DNA of 18,028 nt from NCBI GenBank assembly GCA_002482725.1, contig DLGO01000016.1, positions 1-18,028 of the forward strand, given 5' to 3'. Positions 1 through 8,954 of this stretch are shown here, piece after piece. Source of the DNA: Bacteroidetes bacterium UBA7692 (GTDB taxonomy: Bacteria > Bacteroidota > Bacteroidia > Chitinophagales > LD1). The notes under the pieces were generated by a model. That model saw nothing but the letters and a program-made list of their open reading frames with translations. It ran no database searches and was not told the DNA's origin. A program made the translations under genes and the position numbers. Positions within the stretch are counted from its first letter, which is position 1, and each line of letters opens with the position of its first letter.

Positions 1-8
1 TTTTATGA

Positions 9-155
9 CAGTACCTTGCGCCAGCTGATTTTTACCGCATGATGGAGGTGAAAAGTACCTCAAGTTTTACCGATATAATTGTTGGCGAGGGCGTGACACT
101 AAATGATATTCAAAAAAGTTTTGATGTCATTTTGGGAATTGAAGTAAAACATTGA
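9..155 (+). pseudogene. Short orphan reading frame, possible 3' end of a decayed gene
   Basis: A frame open from position 9 (preceded by an in-frame TGA at 6-8) contains two adjacent ATGs at 39 and 42 and runs to a TGA at 153-155, giving 38 codons from the first ATG. It reads plausibly as protein (for example LNDIQKSFDVILGIEV near its end) but I do not recognise a family. It overlaps the first direct-repeat copy at 50-67, so it may be the tail of a mobile-element gene or chance. There is no ribosome binding site worth naming. Confidence 0.2.
50..67 (+). repeat. Direct repeat copy 1 (GAAAAGTACCTCAAGTTT)
   Basis: This 18-base word recurs with one change at 334-351, and its AAAAGTACC core recurs at 312-320. 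All copies are in the same orientation. Confidence 0.6.
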
Positions 156-311
156 TTGTCAGTAAAAAAATGGTATGGTGGGTTGAGAAAATGACACTAA
201 ACGGATGAAATGAATGTTGGTGTCAAGTTTGGAGCACCGCTGCGCTGGTAGCTAAATGTATTGCTTACGCACGATGGTGGGTGAGGCCACCCTCCACGGC
301 AGCGAGCGATA

Positions 312-351
312 AAAAGTACCGCAACATAGAGTTGAAAAGTACCGCAAGTTT
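312..351 (+). repeat. Direct repeat copies 2 and 3 (AAAAGTACCGCAA)
   Basis: Two further copies of the repeat at 50-67 lie 23 bp apart: AAAAGTACCGCAA at 312-324 and GAAAAGTACCGCAAGTTT at 334-351. The tandem arrangement resembles a multi-repeat transposon terminus, but this is inference. Confidence 0.55.
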
Positions 352-477
352 CAGTCGGGATGAGCGTAAACAAATTATTAAAAATGAATTATAATAGCTT
401 CTTAGCAAGATTTAAGCAACGCGATAGCGATACAATCATATCTTAGATTCAGCGTTTATAAGGCCGTAAAGATTACC

Positions 478-1989
478 GTGGACATATATTCAAAGAAAAC
501 GAACTTCAAATTTATACTACTGATAGCTGCTGCAGCTATTGGTATAGCTACTGTAACCTATACCAACTACCTGGCAAGCAAGATATCGGTGGAGGAAAAG
601 CGCAAGGCGAAACTGTGGGCAGATGCCATAGAAAAAAGGGCAAGGTTGCTTTCGTACACCTATGACCTCTTCAACAAGCTGGCGAAGGACGAGCGGCAAA
701 AGGTGCAGGTGTGGGCGCAAAGCACCAAGTTTATATTGACTGTAGAGGATAATGACTTGCTTACGTTCTTCAACGATATAATAACCACCAACAACAATAT
801 ACCTGTGGTGCTGGCAGATGAGTCGATGCAGATACTGGCCACCCGGAACGTGGAGTACCCGGGGGTGGATACTATAAAGAAGCTGGAAGGTAAGCTGATG
901 AAGGAGTTTTCGGCCTACCCGCCTATAATAGTGCAGTACCGGAACAACCGGAACTTTATCTACTATAAAGACTCGAACCTATTTCAGGAGCTGAAGAATA
1001 ACCTGAACGACCTGGTGGCCAAGTTTATATCGGAGGTAGTGGTGAATACAACCATATCGCCTGTGATACTGACCGACGAAAAGGGTAGCGCTATAGCTTA
1101 CGGTAATATAGACTCTACTAAAATAAATACACCTGACAAGCTGAAAGTGGCGATAGCAGGTATGAAGGAAAACCATGAGCCGATAACGCTGGAGCTGGGC
1201 GATATGGAAAAGAAGTACATCTATTTTGATGATTCTGTGCTGTTGAAGCAGTTGCGCTGGTTCCCATATATACAGCTGGGCATTTTCGGTATATTTATAC
1301 TGATAGCCTATTTTGCTTTCAGCAATGCGCGCAAGGCCGAGCAAAACCTGGTGTGGGTGGGTATGGCAAAGGAAACAGCGCACCAGTTGGGCACGCCCAT
1401 ATCATCGCTGGCATCGTGGGTGGAATACCTGAAAGAGACAGAGGCACTGAAGGGTAGCGAGCACATACTGGTGGAGCTGGATGCGGATATTAACCGGCTG
1501 ACACTGGTTGCCGACAGATTCTCTAAGATAGGATCGGCACCTAAGCTGGAAGAGCAAACTGTGGATACACTGCTGGACAGGAACATCGGCTATATGCAGG
1601 CACGGATAAGCACCAAGGTGAAAATTACGAAGGTGGTAGAGGATGCTGACCTGTCGGTAGAGATAAACGACCAGCTATTTGACTGGGTGCTGGAGAACCT
1701 GTTTAAGAATGCTATAGACGCCATGGAAGGGGAGGGGCGCATAGAAGTAAGGGCATTTAAAAATGGCCGTGATGCCGTGATAGAGATAAAAGACTCGGGA
1801 TGCGGTATCCCACGTGCCAAGTTCGCTACTGTATTTGAGCCGGGATTCAGCACCAAGCGGCGCGGCTGGGGGCTTGGCCTATCACTTACCAAACGCATAG
1901 TAGAGAGCTACCATAGTGGAAAGATTTTTGTAAAAGAAAGCGAGCTGGGTAAAAGCACTACGTTCCGCATAGAGCTACCCCGTGCATGA
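478..1989 (+). CDS. Membrane-bound sensor histidine kinase
   Basis: A 503-residue two-component sensor kinase, expected to sit in the inner membrane and pass phosphate to an unidentified response regulator. One membrane helix lies at about 11-32 and a second at about 264-282. The roughly 230 residues between them form an extracytoplasmic sensor domain that I cannot assign. The H-box is around His302 in AHQLGTPISSL, a Gln-Leu-Gly variant of the usual HExRTP. The ATPase domain shows an N-box (N407, N411), a G1 box DSGCGIP (439-445), an F-box FEPGFSTK (453-460) and a G2 box GWGLGLSL (463-470), so it appears catalytically complete. The start is GTG at 478: an in-frame TAG at 403-405 closes the frame upstream and no ATG lies between. 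No Shine-Dalgarno is evident. No response regulator is adjacent; the next gene encodes a secreted protein. Confidence 0.93.
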   Translation: MDIYSKKTNFKFILLIAAAAIGIATVTYTNYLASKISVEEKRKAKLWADAIEKRARLLSYTYDLFNKLAKDERQKVQVWAQSTKFILTVEDNDLLTFFNDIITTNNNIPVVLADESMQILATRNVEYPGVDTIKKLEGKLMKEFSAYPPIIVQYRNNRNFIYYKDSNLFQELKNNLNDLVAKFISEVVVNTTISPVILTDEKGSAIAYGNIDSTKINTPDKLKVAIAGMKENHEPITLELGDMEKKYIYFDDSVLLKQLRWFPYIQLGIFGIFILIAYFAFSNARKAEQNLVWVGMAKETAHQLGTPISSLASWVEYLKETEALKGSEHILVELDADINRLTLVADRFSKIGSAPKLEEQTVDTLLDRNIGYMQARISTKVKITKVVEDADLSVEINDQLFDWVLENLFKNAIDAMEGEGRIEVRAFKNGRDAVIEIKDSGCGIPRAKFATVFEPGFSTKRRGWGLGLSLTKRIVESYHSGKIFVKESELGKSTTFRIELPRA

Positions 1990-2046
1990 TGTGCCAACCA
2001 ATATTATCCATTAACAACAGGCTCTTGCTTTTTTAGCTTAATTTCG

Positions 2047-4299
2047 ATGCATCCTAAAACAGACTTTATCATATCTAAACAAGAAATAAGCGAAAGCGTG
2101 AGATTCATATATACATTACTTTTTGCGTTGTGCTTTGGTGTGGGGCAATCGCAAATACTTTACCACTCGACAAAAGTTCCGGTTACTGATAATAGCCGCA
2201 CCCTCAGCAATCCATGGACGGGAGGCGCAGATGCGCTGCAGTATTCGCCCATCAATTTCAATAACGACGGATTGATGGACCTGTTCGTGTTCGACAGGGT
2301 AGGCAACAGAATCAACTGTTTTGTAAATACCGGCAGCAATGGGGTGGCCTCTTACCGGTATGCGCCCGAATATTTGTCTTGCTTTCCTGCATTGGAAAAC
2401 TGGGCGCTGATACGCGACTATAATAAAGACGGCATACCGGACCTATACACCTATACCAACCTGGGCGGCAGGGTGCTGAAAGGAAAGATAACCAATGGCA
2501 AGCTTTCGTTTGACGAGGTTTGCCCGCTGCTGAAATTCAAGGACCTGATCAATAATGGTTACTTCATCAACATCTTCATCTCGAGCGAAGACATACCCGG
2601 CATAGAAGATGTGGATGGAGATGGCGACCTGGATGTGGTTACGTTTGGCAATGGCTCTGCGTATGTGGAGTATTACCAGAACCTGACTATTGAGAAAGGC
2701 TTTGCGCTGGACTCGTTCATATTTGACTCAGACCATTTTGACCTGTGCTGGGGCCGCTTTACCGAGTCGTTGAATAATAACTCGGTGTACCTTGGGGCTT
2801 GCAAAGCGGACGGCATACATGGCGGTGCGAATAATGCCAGCAGGCATTCCGGTTCTACCATTTGCCTCTTCGACCGCAACGGCGATGGCGACGAGGATAT
2901 ACTGCTGGGTGATGTGTCGTTCTCCTCTATGGTGTACCTGGAAAACGGCGGCGACAGCACCTACGCAAACATGATCAGCTACGACAGCATTTATCCCAAG
3001 TATAATGTGCCTGTGAACCTTCAACTGTTCCCTGCGGCCTTTATACTGGATGTAGACAATGATGGAAAAAACGATATGCTGGTAGGTCAAAATGCGCGCA
3101 ACACCAGCTCTAACACAAAGAATTCGATCTTCTACAAAAACGTAGGGTTGAATGTGAACTATACCTTCGCTTACCAAAGTGATTCCTTCCTGATAGACGG
3201 GATGCTGGACTTTGGCTCGGAATCGAAACCAGTAGCCTTTGATTACAATGGTGATGGACTGATGGACCTGGTAGTAAGCAACTTCAACTACTACCCCCAG
3301 AATATAGTGAACCCTGTTTCGCAACTGGCACTGCTGGAAAATACCGGTACTGCTACGGCACCTGCATTTAAACTGGTGGACAGGAACTACTCATCGCTGA
3401 GTCAGTACACGCTGCGCTCGGGCTCGCCTACCTTTGGTGACCTGGATGGTGATGGCCTACAAGATATGCTGGTTGGCGACTATACGGGCAGCATGCACTT
3501 CTTTAAAAATGCAGGCACATCCACTGCTGCATCGTTCCCATCTATGACTACTCCGTATTATTTTGGAGTAGATGTGGGTGTAAGCGCAGTGCCAACCCTG
3601 TTTGATGTAAACGGAGATGGTAAGCTGGACATAGTATGCGGTAAGCAGGATGGCAAGCTGAACTACTACAAGAATTTTGGCACTACTACTATTCCTGCAT
3701 TTCATGCAGATTCGGTGATTACCCAATTTGGTAAGATAAATGTACAGGGGATATATGATGTGTTTGGCGCAAGCGCGCCTGTGCTGAAGCAGAATGGCAC
3801 TGATGTAGAACTGTACGTAGGCGCTTACAATGGCTTCATCTATAAATATAAGGTGAATATGGATACGCTTACCGGCACATTTGCCAGGCTGGATACCAAT
3901 GCCGTACGCTTCGATGCAGGGCTTAGGGCTACGCCTGCCATTGCGGACTTTAACGGAGACGGCATCAATGATATAGTAGTGGGCAATGGTGCAGGGGGGC
4001 TTAGCTTCTTTTCATCTATCAATGAGTTTACAGCTATAGATGATATCAGGGCTCAAGCAGGTGTGGCATTTTCTCTGTATCCCAATCCTGCAACAGATGT
4101 GTTGAACATCATTTTTGATAGTGAAGAAAACACCGGAAGGCAGGTTCAGATCCTTTCTGTAATAGGTCAGAAGGTGTTTGAAAAATCAGCAGATGGCAAT
4201 GTATTGAAGGTAGATGTTGAGGCATTTACCCCGGGAATTTATTTCGTAACAGTTAGCAGTAAGAACAGGGTAAGCACACAGCGTGTTGTTATCCGATAA
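2047..4299 (+). CDS. Secreted FG-GAP/VCBS repeat protein with T9SS C-terminal sorting domain
   Basis: A 750-residue secreted protein. At least nine Ca-binding-type D-x-(N/D)-x-DG loops are visible from the N-terminal third to about residue 660 (for example DVDGDGDLD, DRNGDGDED, DVNGDGKLD, DFNGDGIND), which is the FG-GAP/VCBS beta-propeller pattern. The last 75 or so residues carry the SLYPNPATDVLNI signature, an internal VIGQKV strand and a terminal GIYFVTV...QRVVIR, a type A T9SS sorting domain, so export through the outer membrane and surface attachment or release are expected. The annotated ATG gives a charged 17-residue extension before the hydrophobic signal (RFIYTLLFALCFGVGQSQ). A GTG at 2098 would give a conventional signal peptide and may be the real start. 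The gene starts 57 bp after the kinase and ends 8 bp before the methyltransferase. Its ligand or role is unknown. Confidence 0.9.
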   Translation: MHPKTDFIISKQEISESVRFIYTLLFALCFGVGQSQILYHSTKVPVTDNSRTLSNPWTGGADALQYSPINFNNDGLMDLFVFDRVGNRINCFVNTGSNGVASYRYAPEYLSCFPALENWALIRDYNKDGIPDLYTYTNLGGRVLKGKITNGKLSFDEVCPLLKFKDLINNGYFINIFISSEDIPGIEDVDGDGDLDVVTFGNGSAYVEYYQNLTIEKGFALDSFIFDSDHFDLCWGRFTESLNNNSVYLGACKADGIHGGANNASRHSGSTICLFDRNGDGDEDILLGDVSFSSMVYLENGGDSTYANMISYDSIYPKYNVPVNLQLFPAAFILDVDNDGKNDMLVGQNARNTSSNTKNSIFYKNVGLNVNYTFAYQSDSFLIDGMLDFGSESKPVAFDYNGDGLMDLVVSNFNYYPQNIVNPVSQLALLENTGTATAPAFKLVDRNYSSLSQYTLRSGSPTFGDLDGDGLQDMLVGDYTGSMHFFKNAGTSTAASFPSMTTPYYFGVDVGVSAVPTLFDVNGDGKLDIVCGKQDGKLNYYKNFGTTTIPAFHADSVITQFGKINVQGIYDVFGASAPVLKQNGTDVELYVGAYNGFIYKYKVNMDTLTGTFARLDTNAVRFDAGLRATPAIADFNGDGINDIVVGNGAGGLSFFSSINEFTAIDDIRAQAGVAFSLYPNPATDVLNIIFDSEENTGRQVQILSVIGQKVFEKSADGNVLKVDVEAFTPGIYFVTVSSKNRVSTQRVVIR

Positions 4300-4307
4300 G
4301 CATATCA

Positions 4308-5498
4308 ATGGTAAAATTGTATAAGAATCTGGCAAGCGCATGTGTGCAAGCTTTGGAAACTATTTTTGTGGAGCAGAAATATGCCGATGATGTAGTCGGC
4401 AACCTGCTACAAAGCAATAAGCAATGGGGCTCCCGCGACAGGCAGTTTCTGGCATCGACTATCTACGATACGGTGCGCAACTTCAGGTTGTACAAGAACG
4501 TAGCCGACAGCATGGACTTCTGGAAAGTGCTTGCGGCAAAGTGGATCGTAGAAAAGATAGACCTGCCTGAATGGCCCGAGTTTGCGGAGGTAAACGCAGC
4601 GGAGTATAAAGCCCGCTATGAGCAGCTGATAACGAACCCTGCTATAAAAGAATCGTACCCTGACTGGCTGTATGAACTGTGCGTAGAGGAACTGGGAGCA
4701 GACACTGCGAAGGCAGAACTTGCCGCCCTGAACCAACCCATAGATGTGTACCTGAGGGTAAATACGCTGAAGACAACACGCGGCAAAGCAAAGCTGCTGC
4801 TGGAAGAAGAAGGCGTGGCTGTAGAATCCATAGATGGGTTTGATAATGCCCTGCACCTGACCACCCGCCGCAACCTGACGTCGACAGTATGTTTCCGCGA
4901 TGGATTGATAGAAGTGCAGGATCTGGGCTCGCAACAGATAGGGGCTTTTCTGCAGGTAGAACCTGCTGACTATGTAATAGATGCCTGCGCAGGTGCCGGT
5001 GGCAAAACGCTGCAGATAGCATGTGAACTGAAGAACCGTGGCACTATAGCTGCATTGGATATACATGAGTCGAAGCTTACCCAGCTACGCAAGCGTGCGC
5101 ACAGGGCAGAGGTAACTATAATAGAAACACATATAGCAGACAGCAACACCCGCGCGTATTTGTTTGGCAAAGCTGATAAGCTGTTGCTGGATGTGCCGTG
5201 CAGCGGATTGGGCGTAATAAAACGCAATGCCGATACCAAATGGAAGCTGACACAAGAGAAGCTTGCCGAACTACTGGAAACACAGTGGGAGATACTATCG
5301 CGCTATACAGAGATGCTGAAGCCGGGTGGTGAGTTTGTGTATGCTACGTGCAGCATACTGCCATCGGAAAATGAGAAGCAGGTGCAGAAGCTATTGGCTG
5401 CCATGCCCGATAAATTTAAGCTGATAGAAGAGAAGCGCATTTCGCCTACTGGCAATACCGATGGCTACTACATGGCCAGATTAGCAAAACTAAACTAG
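4308..5498 (+). CDS. RsmB/NOP2/Sun-family rRNA cytosine-C5 methyltransferase
   Basis: A 396-residue SAM-dependent RNA m5C methyltransferase, in the family of the 16S rRNA methyltransferase RsmB. The N-terminal helical NusB-like part (about 1-140) is followed by a short RNA-binding linker and the Rossmann-fold catalytic domain. Motif I is DACAGAGGKT (225-234), which binds SAM. Motif IV is DVPCSGLG (295-302) with Cys298. Motif VI is ATCSI with Cys348, the residue that in this family attacks C6 of cytosine, while Cys298 releases the product. The C-terminal DGYYMARLAK is typical of the family. Length is slightly below the roughly 430 residues of E. coli RsmB. It starts 8 bp after the FG-GAP gene and ends 12 bp before the OmpA gene, so cotranscription is likely. 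The exact target base is not decidable from sequence. Confidence 0.92.
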   Translation: MVKLYKNLASACVQALETIFVEQKYADDVVGNLLQSNKQWGSRDRQFLASTIYDTVRNFRLYKNVADSMDFWKVLAAKWIVEKIDLPEWPEFAEVNAAEYKARYEQLITNPAIKESYPDWLYELCVEELGADTAKAELAALNQPIDVYLRVNTLKTTRGKAKLLLEEEGVAVESIDGFDNALHLTTRRNLTSTVCFRDGLIEVQDLGSQQIGAFLQVEPADYVIDACAGAGGKTLQIACELKNRGTIAALDIHESKLTQLRKRAHRAEVTIIETHIADSNTRAYLFGKADKLLLDVPCSGLGVIKRNADTKWKLTQEKLAELLETQWEILSRYTEMLKPGGEFVYATCSILPSENEKQVQKLLAAMPDKFKLIEEKRISPTGNTDGYYMARLAKLN

Positions 5499-5510
5499 TA
5501 GCGGATAGGT

Positions 5511-7454
5511 ATGAAAGCGTTGGGTTTCAGGTTTGTGGTAATGGTGCTTTTGCTGAATGCGTCTGTTGGCGTGTCGGCTCAGTCTGCCCCTAAGTGGATG
5601 GTAAAGCAGGCAGAAAAAGACCTGAAAACAGGGTACTATTACGATGCAGCAGAGGCGCTGGAAATCATGCTAAAGAAAGATTCTGCCAATGCCTATTTCC
5701 ACTACCTGCTGGGGCAGAGCTACTTTATGATGCGCGACTACGATGCCGCTAAATCACATTTTGTTTTTGCCGCCCAATCGACCTTACCCAAAAAAGACGA
5801 CGCCCTTTTCTTTCAGGCGATGGTAGAGAAGATGAATGGCAACTGCAAATCGGCTACGCCATTGTTTAAGCAACTGCAATCGTCTGCTGACGCAGAAGTG
5901 AAGGCCAAAGCCGCGATGGAGCTAAAGGGCTGTATGATGAATGCCGCCGAGCAAGAGGTGGTGATAAGCCACTTGTCAAAAGCTATCAATTCCAACTATA
6001 CCGACCTTTCGCCCAGCTACAATGCAGGCGACCTCTACTTTACCTCTATCAGGTCAGATACCATTATTACACCCAAGCCCGATTCTTTGTTGCCCTTATA
6101 TGTTATGAAGCTGTATTCCAGCAGGCTGCGGGATACGGGATATACGCGGGCCTTTCCTGTGCCTACCTTTTCGGTGCCGGGCAAGCACCTGGCCAATATA
6201 GCCCACTCACCCGACAATCAATCGCTGGTGTTTACTATATGCGATGGAGTGATGAAGCCTACCAACTGCAACCTGTGGTTCAGCTACCAGAACGATGGTG
6301 AATGGAGTCCGGCAATGGAAATGGAGCTGGTGATTAACTTCAATACCTATAACTCTACACAGCCATCGCTGGCACTGATGCCCGATAGCTCTGAAGTCTT
6401 GTTCTTTGCGTCCGACAGACCCGGAGGACTGGGTGGCATGGACATCTGGTACTGCAGGCGGATAGGCAAAAAGAAATTCTCCGAGCCTAAAAACCTTGGT
6501 GCCGGCATCAATACCCCTTTCGATGATATTTCGCCCTTCTATTCAGGGCAGAACAGGACGCTCTATTTCAGCTCAAATGGCTATCCGTCGTATGGAGGTT
6601 TAGACATCTTCAAGGCTGTGGGAATACCTCCAAAATTCTCTGCTGTTACCAATGTGGGCATGCCTTATAACTCCACCTACGATGATACCTACTTTCGCTT
6701 TGCAGCAGACACCAATACGGGCTACTTTGTATCCAACAGGCCTGGTATTTACTCGGTAAAAAGCGCTACCTGCTGTGACGATATTTTTGCCTTTAAGACG
6801 CAAAAGAAATTCCATCCTGTGGTGCAGCTAAGCGCAGTAGATCTGAATGGAGATGCTTTGGATAAAGTCAGGTTTACTATCACCGGCGATAATAATGGGT
6901 TTAAGGTCGACACTGCTTTCACGGGCCAGTTGAAGTTCCCACTGCCTGATACTGGTCGCTATACTTTCAAGGCGGTAAGAGAGGGCTTTTTCTCTACCGA
7001 AATGGCGGCCAGGTTGGATGAAACTGCGCTGAATGATATTTCAGAAATGGCGTTCCTGTTGAAGCCTATAGAGACTGAGAAGGCTTATGCATTGGGTAAT
7101 ATATACTATGAGTACAACAAGACTGAGTTTCGACCCGACTCTAAATTGGCCCTGGATCAGTTAGTAGTATTGCTGAAGGAGAATCCTGCCATGGTGGTAG
7201 AGGTGGCGTCACATACCGATGCGCTGGGCGATGAAGCCTATAATCTTAAGCTGTCGCAGGCACGGGCCGAGAGTTGTGTAAACTATTTGCTTACCTGTGG
7301 TGTAGAAACGAACAGGCTTGTGGCCAAAGGTTATGGAGAATCGAAGCCTATAGTGCTGTGTAATTTTGCTAATGAAAAAGAGACTGAGAACAAGGAGGCG
7401 CCTTGCTATATAGCCAACAGGAGAACCGAGTTCAAGGTGCTGTCGGTAAAATAA
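5511..7454 (+). CDS. TPR / PD40 propeller / OmpA-like peptidoglycan-binding protein, PorE-like
   Basis: A 647-residue periplasmic or outer-membrane protein. A Sec signal (about 1-23, ending VSAQ) precedes TPR-like helices (about 30-145). A PD40/WD40-like propeller follows (about 165-430), with LFFASDRPGGLGGMDIW, LYFSSNGYPSYGGLDIF and the CCDD motif at 421-424. Next comes a carboxypeptidase-regulatory-like beta domain (about 437-520), then an OmpA domain (about 525-647) with the peptidoglycan-binding pair Asp570 (SHTD) and Arg585 (SQARAESC). This domain order is that of PorE, which tethers the T9SS PorK/N ring to peptidoglycan in Porphyromonas. Unlike a lipoprotein PorE, no lipobox Cys is seen. 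Paralogues with the same order but no T9SS role are common in Bacteroidota, so the PorE link is inference, helped by the nearby T9SS cargo gene. The start is supported by GGATAGG upstream. Confidence 0.88.
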   Translation: MKALGFRFVVMVLLLNASVGVSAQSAPKWMVKQAEKDLKTGYYYDAAEALEIMLKKDSANAYFHYLLGQSYFMMRDYDAAKSHFVFAAQSTLPKKDDALFFQAMVEKMNGNCKSATPLFKQLQSSADAEVKAKAAMELKGCMMNAAEQEVVISHLSKAINSNYTDLSPSYNAGDLYFTSIRSDTIITPKPDSLLPLYVMKLYSSRLRDTGYTRAFPVPTFSVPGKHLANIAHSPDNQSLVFTICDGVMKPTNCNLWFSYQNDGEWSPAMEMELVINFNTYNSTQPSLALMPDSSEVLFFASDRPGGLGGMDIWYCRRIGKKKFSEPKNLGAGINTPFDDISPFYSGQNRTLYFSSNGYPSYGGLDIFKAVGIPPKFSAVTNVGMPYNSTYDDTYFRFAADTNTGYFVSNRPGIYSVKSATCCDDIFAFKTQKKFHPVVQLSAVDLNGDALDKVRFTITGDNNGFKVDTAFTGQLKFPLPDTGRYTFKAVREGFFSTEMAARLDETALNDISEMAFLLKPIETEKAYALGNIYYEYNKTEFRPDSKLALDQLVVLLKENPAMVVEVASHTDALGDEAYNLKLSQARAESCVNYLLTCGVETNRLVAKGYGESKPIVLCNFANEKETENKEAPCYIANRRTEFKVLSVK

Positions 7455-7511
7455 ATTTTAAGGCTTAACATTAGAGTCTTTTATTCGCAGCGCAATTTAA
7501 AGAAGAAGGAA

Positions 7512-8390
7512 ATGAAAGCGTATATTTTTCCCGGTCAGGGAAGTCAGTTCAGGGGAATGGGCAAAGACCTGTTCGATAAGAGTGAAGAAGCTCGGCAGTT
7601 GTTCGATACTGCCAACAAGATATTAGGGTTCAATATCAGTGCTATTATGTTCGAGGGTAGCGATGAGGACCTGAAGCAAACTCAGGTTACGCAGCCTGCG
7701 GTTTTCATACATTCGGTTATCAGCACCAAACTGCTGGAGTCATTTGACCCTGCTATGGTGGCCGGGCACTCGCTGGGCGAGTTTTCGGCATTGGCTGCCG
7801 CTGGTGTTATGAGCTTTGAAGATAGCCTGCGTCTCGTGCTAATCCGCGCGCTTGCCATGCAGCAGGCCTGCGACATTACGCCATCTACAATGGCTGCAGT
7901 ATTGGGCTATGAGAGCGATAAGCAGGTAGAGGATATCTGTGCATCGATAGAAGCGGAGGTGGTAGTTGCGGCTAACTACAACGCGCCTGGGCAGATTGTT
8001 ATATCGGGTAGTGTAAAAGGCATCGACCTGGCCTCTGAAAAGCTGAAAGCAGCAGGGGTTAAGCGCGTGCTGAAACTACCTGTGGGCGGGGCTTTCCATT
8101 CACCGCTTATGGAGCCTGCGCGCAAGGAACTGGCAGATGCCATAGCCAAAGCTACCTTTAATAAACCGCTGTGCCCGGTATACCAAAATGTAGCGGCGAT
8201 GCCGGAGACAGAACCCTCCAGGATAAAGGAGAACCTGATAGCGCAGCTTACGGCACCTGTCAGGTGGACACAATCTGTGCAGAACATGATAGCCGGTGGA
8301 GCGCATCAGGTCTATGAGGTTGGCCCGGGCAGTGTTTTAACGGGACTGGTTAAGAAAATAGACCCTAATGTGGTGGCCGAGAAAGTATAA
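7512..8390 (+). CDS. fabD: Malonyl-CoA:ACP transacylase
   Basis: A 292-residue cytoplasmic enzyme that moves malonyl from CoA to acyl carrier protein, supplying extender units for fatty acid synthesis. The N-terminal FPGQGSQ contains the oxyanion-hole Gln9. The nucleophile Ser87 lies in AGHSLGEFSAL. Arg112 binds the malonyl carboxylate, and the catalytic His196 is in GGAFHSPLM. The C-terminal EVGPGSVLTGLVKK is the usual family ending, and the length is normal. A purine-rich AGAAGAAGGA directly upstream is the clearest Shine-Dalgarno-like sequence in the window and fixes the start. It lies 57 bp after the OmpA gene and is not grouped with other fatty acid genes here. Confidence 0.97.
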   Translation: MKAYIFPGQGSQFRGMGKDLFDKSEEARQLFDTANKILGFNISAIMFEGSDEDLKQTQVTQPAVFIHSVISTKLLESFDPAMVAGHSLGEFSALAAAGVMSFEDSLRLVLIRALAMQQACDITPSTMAAVLGYESDKQVEDICASIEAEVVVAANYNAPGQIVISGSVKGIDLASEKLKAAGVKRVLKLPVGGAFHSPLMEPARKELADAIAKATFNKPLCPVYQNVAAMPETEPSRIKENLIAQLTAPVRWTQSVQNMIAGGAHQVYEVGPGSVLTGLVKKIDPNVVAEKV

Positions 8391-8398
8391 GATAAGCT

Positions 8399-8406
8399 TA
8401 CCTTTG
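8399..8406 (+). promoter_or_regulatory. Candidate Bacteroidota -7 box (TACCTTTG)
   Basis: TACCTTTG matches the Bacteroidota housekeeping -7 consensus TAnnTTTG exactly and is followed by GC. It lies just after the fabD stop and 26 bp before the lipoprotein ATG, suggesting a separate promoter for that gene. A good -33 TTTG element is not visible. Confidence 0.5.
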
Positions 8407-8432
8407 CGTGTACAATATTTAAAAGAACGATC

Positions 8433-8954
8433 ATGAATAAAGGACTTGTTGTATTGGTGGCATTACTTGCCTTACTGTCTTCTTGCAAATACAAGGATAC
8501 CTGGGAAACCAAGACCTTTAACAAGGAATTCTCTATGGAGGTTCCGAGCTTTATGAAGGAGGAGCAACTGAAAGAAGGCGCGCCTTTTCAATACGCCAAT
8601 CGTTTCAGGAACCTGTATGTAGTTGTCTTCTCCGAAAAGAAAGACAGCGTTGCAGGCGACTTTGCCCAATACTGTGGTGCCAATGCTTTGCGCCTGAAAA
8701 AGGCCCTGGGCAATCCGCTTACCAGCGACTCATCCGACGTTACCATTGGTGGCTACAAAGGTGTGAAGCAGGAGATATTCGGTATCATGGGCGGTGAGGT
8801 AAAGGAGAAGATATTCTATACCCACATCACCCTTGATGCGCCAAACGGCAGGTACTACCAGATATGCTCATGGACCCGTGGCGAAGACCGTAAGCTGAAG
8901 TACAAGGATGTGCTGGACAGGATTACCTACTCCTTTACTCCTGTAGCTAAATAG
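8433..8954 (+). CDS. Putative lipoprotein of unknown function
   Basis: A 173-residue protein with a short hydrophobic N-terminus ending in the lipobox LLSSC (Cys18), so it should be lipidated and held on a membrane facing the periplasm. The mature part is small and rich in beta strands and aromatics (FSMEVPSFM, NLYVVVFSEKKD, YYQICSWTRGED), with two further Cys residues in the mature part. It looks like an alpha/beta fold of the kind seen in many Bacteroidota lipoproteins, but I do not recognise the family and assign no role. It has its own candidate promoter at 8399-8406 and ends 2 bp from the convergent cytochrome gene, within a palindrome. Confidence 0.85.
   Translation: MNKGLVVLVALLALLSSCKYKDTWETKTFNKEFSMEVPSFMKEEQLKEGAPFQYANRFRNLYVVVFSEKKDSVAGDFAQYCGANALRLKKALGNPLTSDSSDVTIGGYKGVKQEIFGIMGGEVKEKIFYTHITLDAPNGRYYQICSWTRGEDRKLKYKDVLDRITYSFTPVAK

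Larger units (their letters stand above)
1..360. mobile_element. Possible remnant of an insertion-sequence end
   Basis: There is no intact gene here. The motif GAAAAGTACC(T/G)CAAGTTT occurs at 50-67 and 334-351 (17 of 18 bases equal), with a third copy of its core AAAAGTACCGCAA at 312-324. TGACACTAAA occurs at 94-103 and 192-201. An imperfect hairpin (arms 75-83 and 88-96 within 241-300, that is 275-283 and 288-296, one T-T mismatch) lies between the repeats. Several short direct repeats near a terminus are known for IS21-family elements, so a decayed IS21-like end is my inference. No transposase domain is readable and the element's other end is not in the window. Confidence 0.3.

Noticed and set aside
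979..1383. Long minus-strand frames inside the first kinase and other genes (for example 979-1383, 2728-3324, 4407-5066)
   Set aside because: These are antisense shadows of well-supported genes, with no recognisable domains.
7455..7511. Terminator between the OmpA gene and fabD
   Set aside because: No convincing hairpin with a T-run was found in the 57-bp gap.
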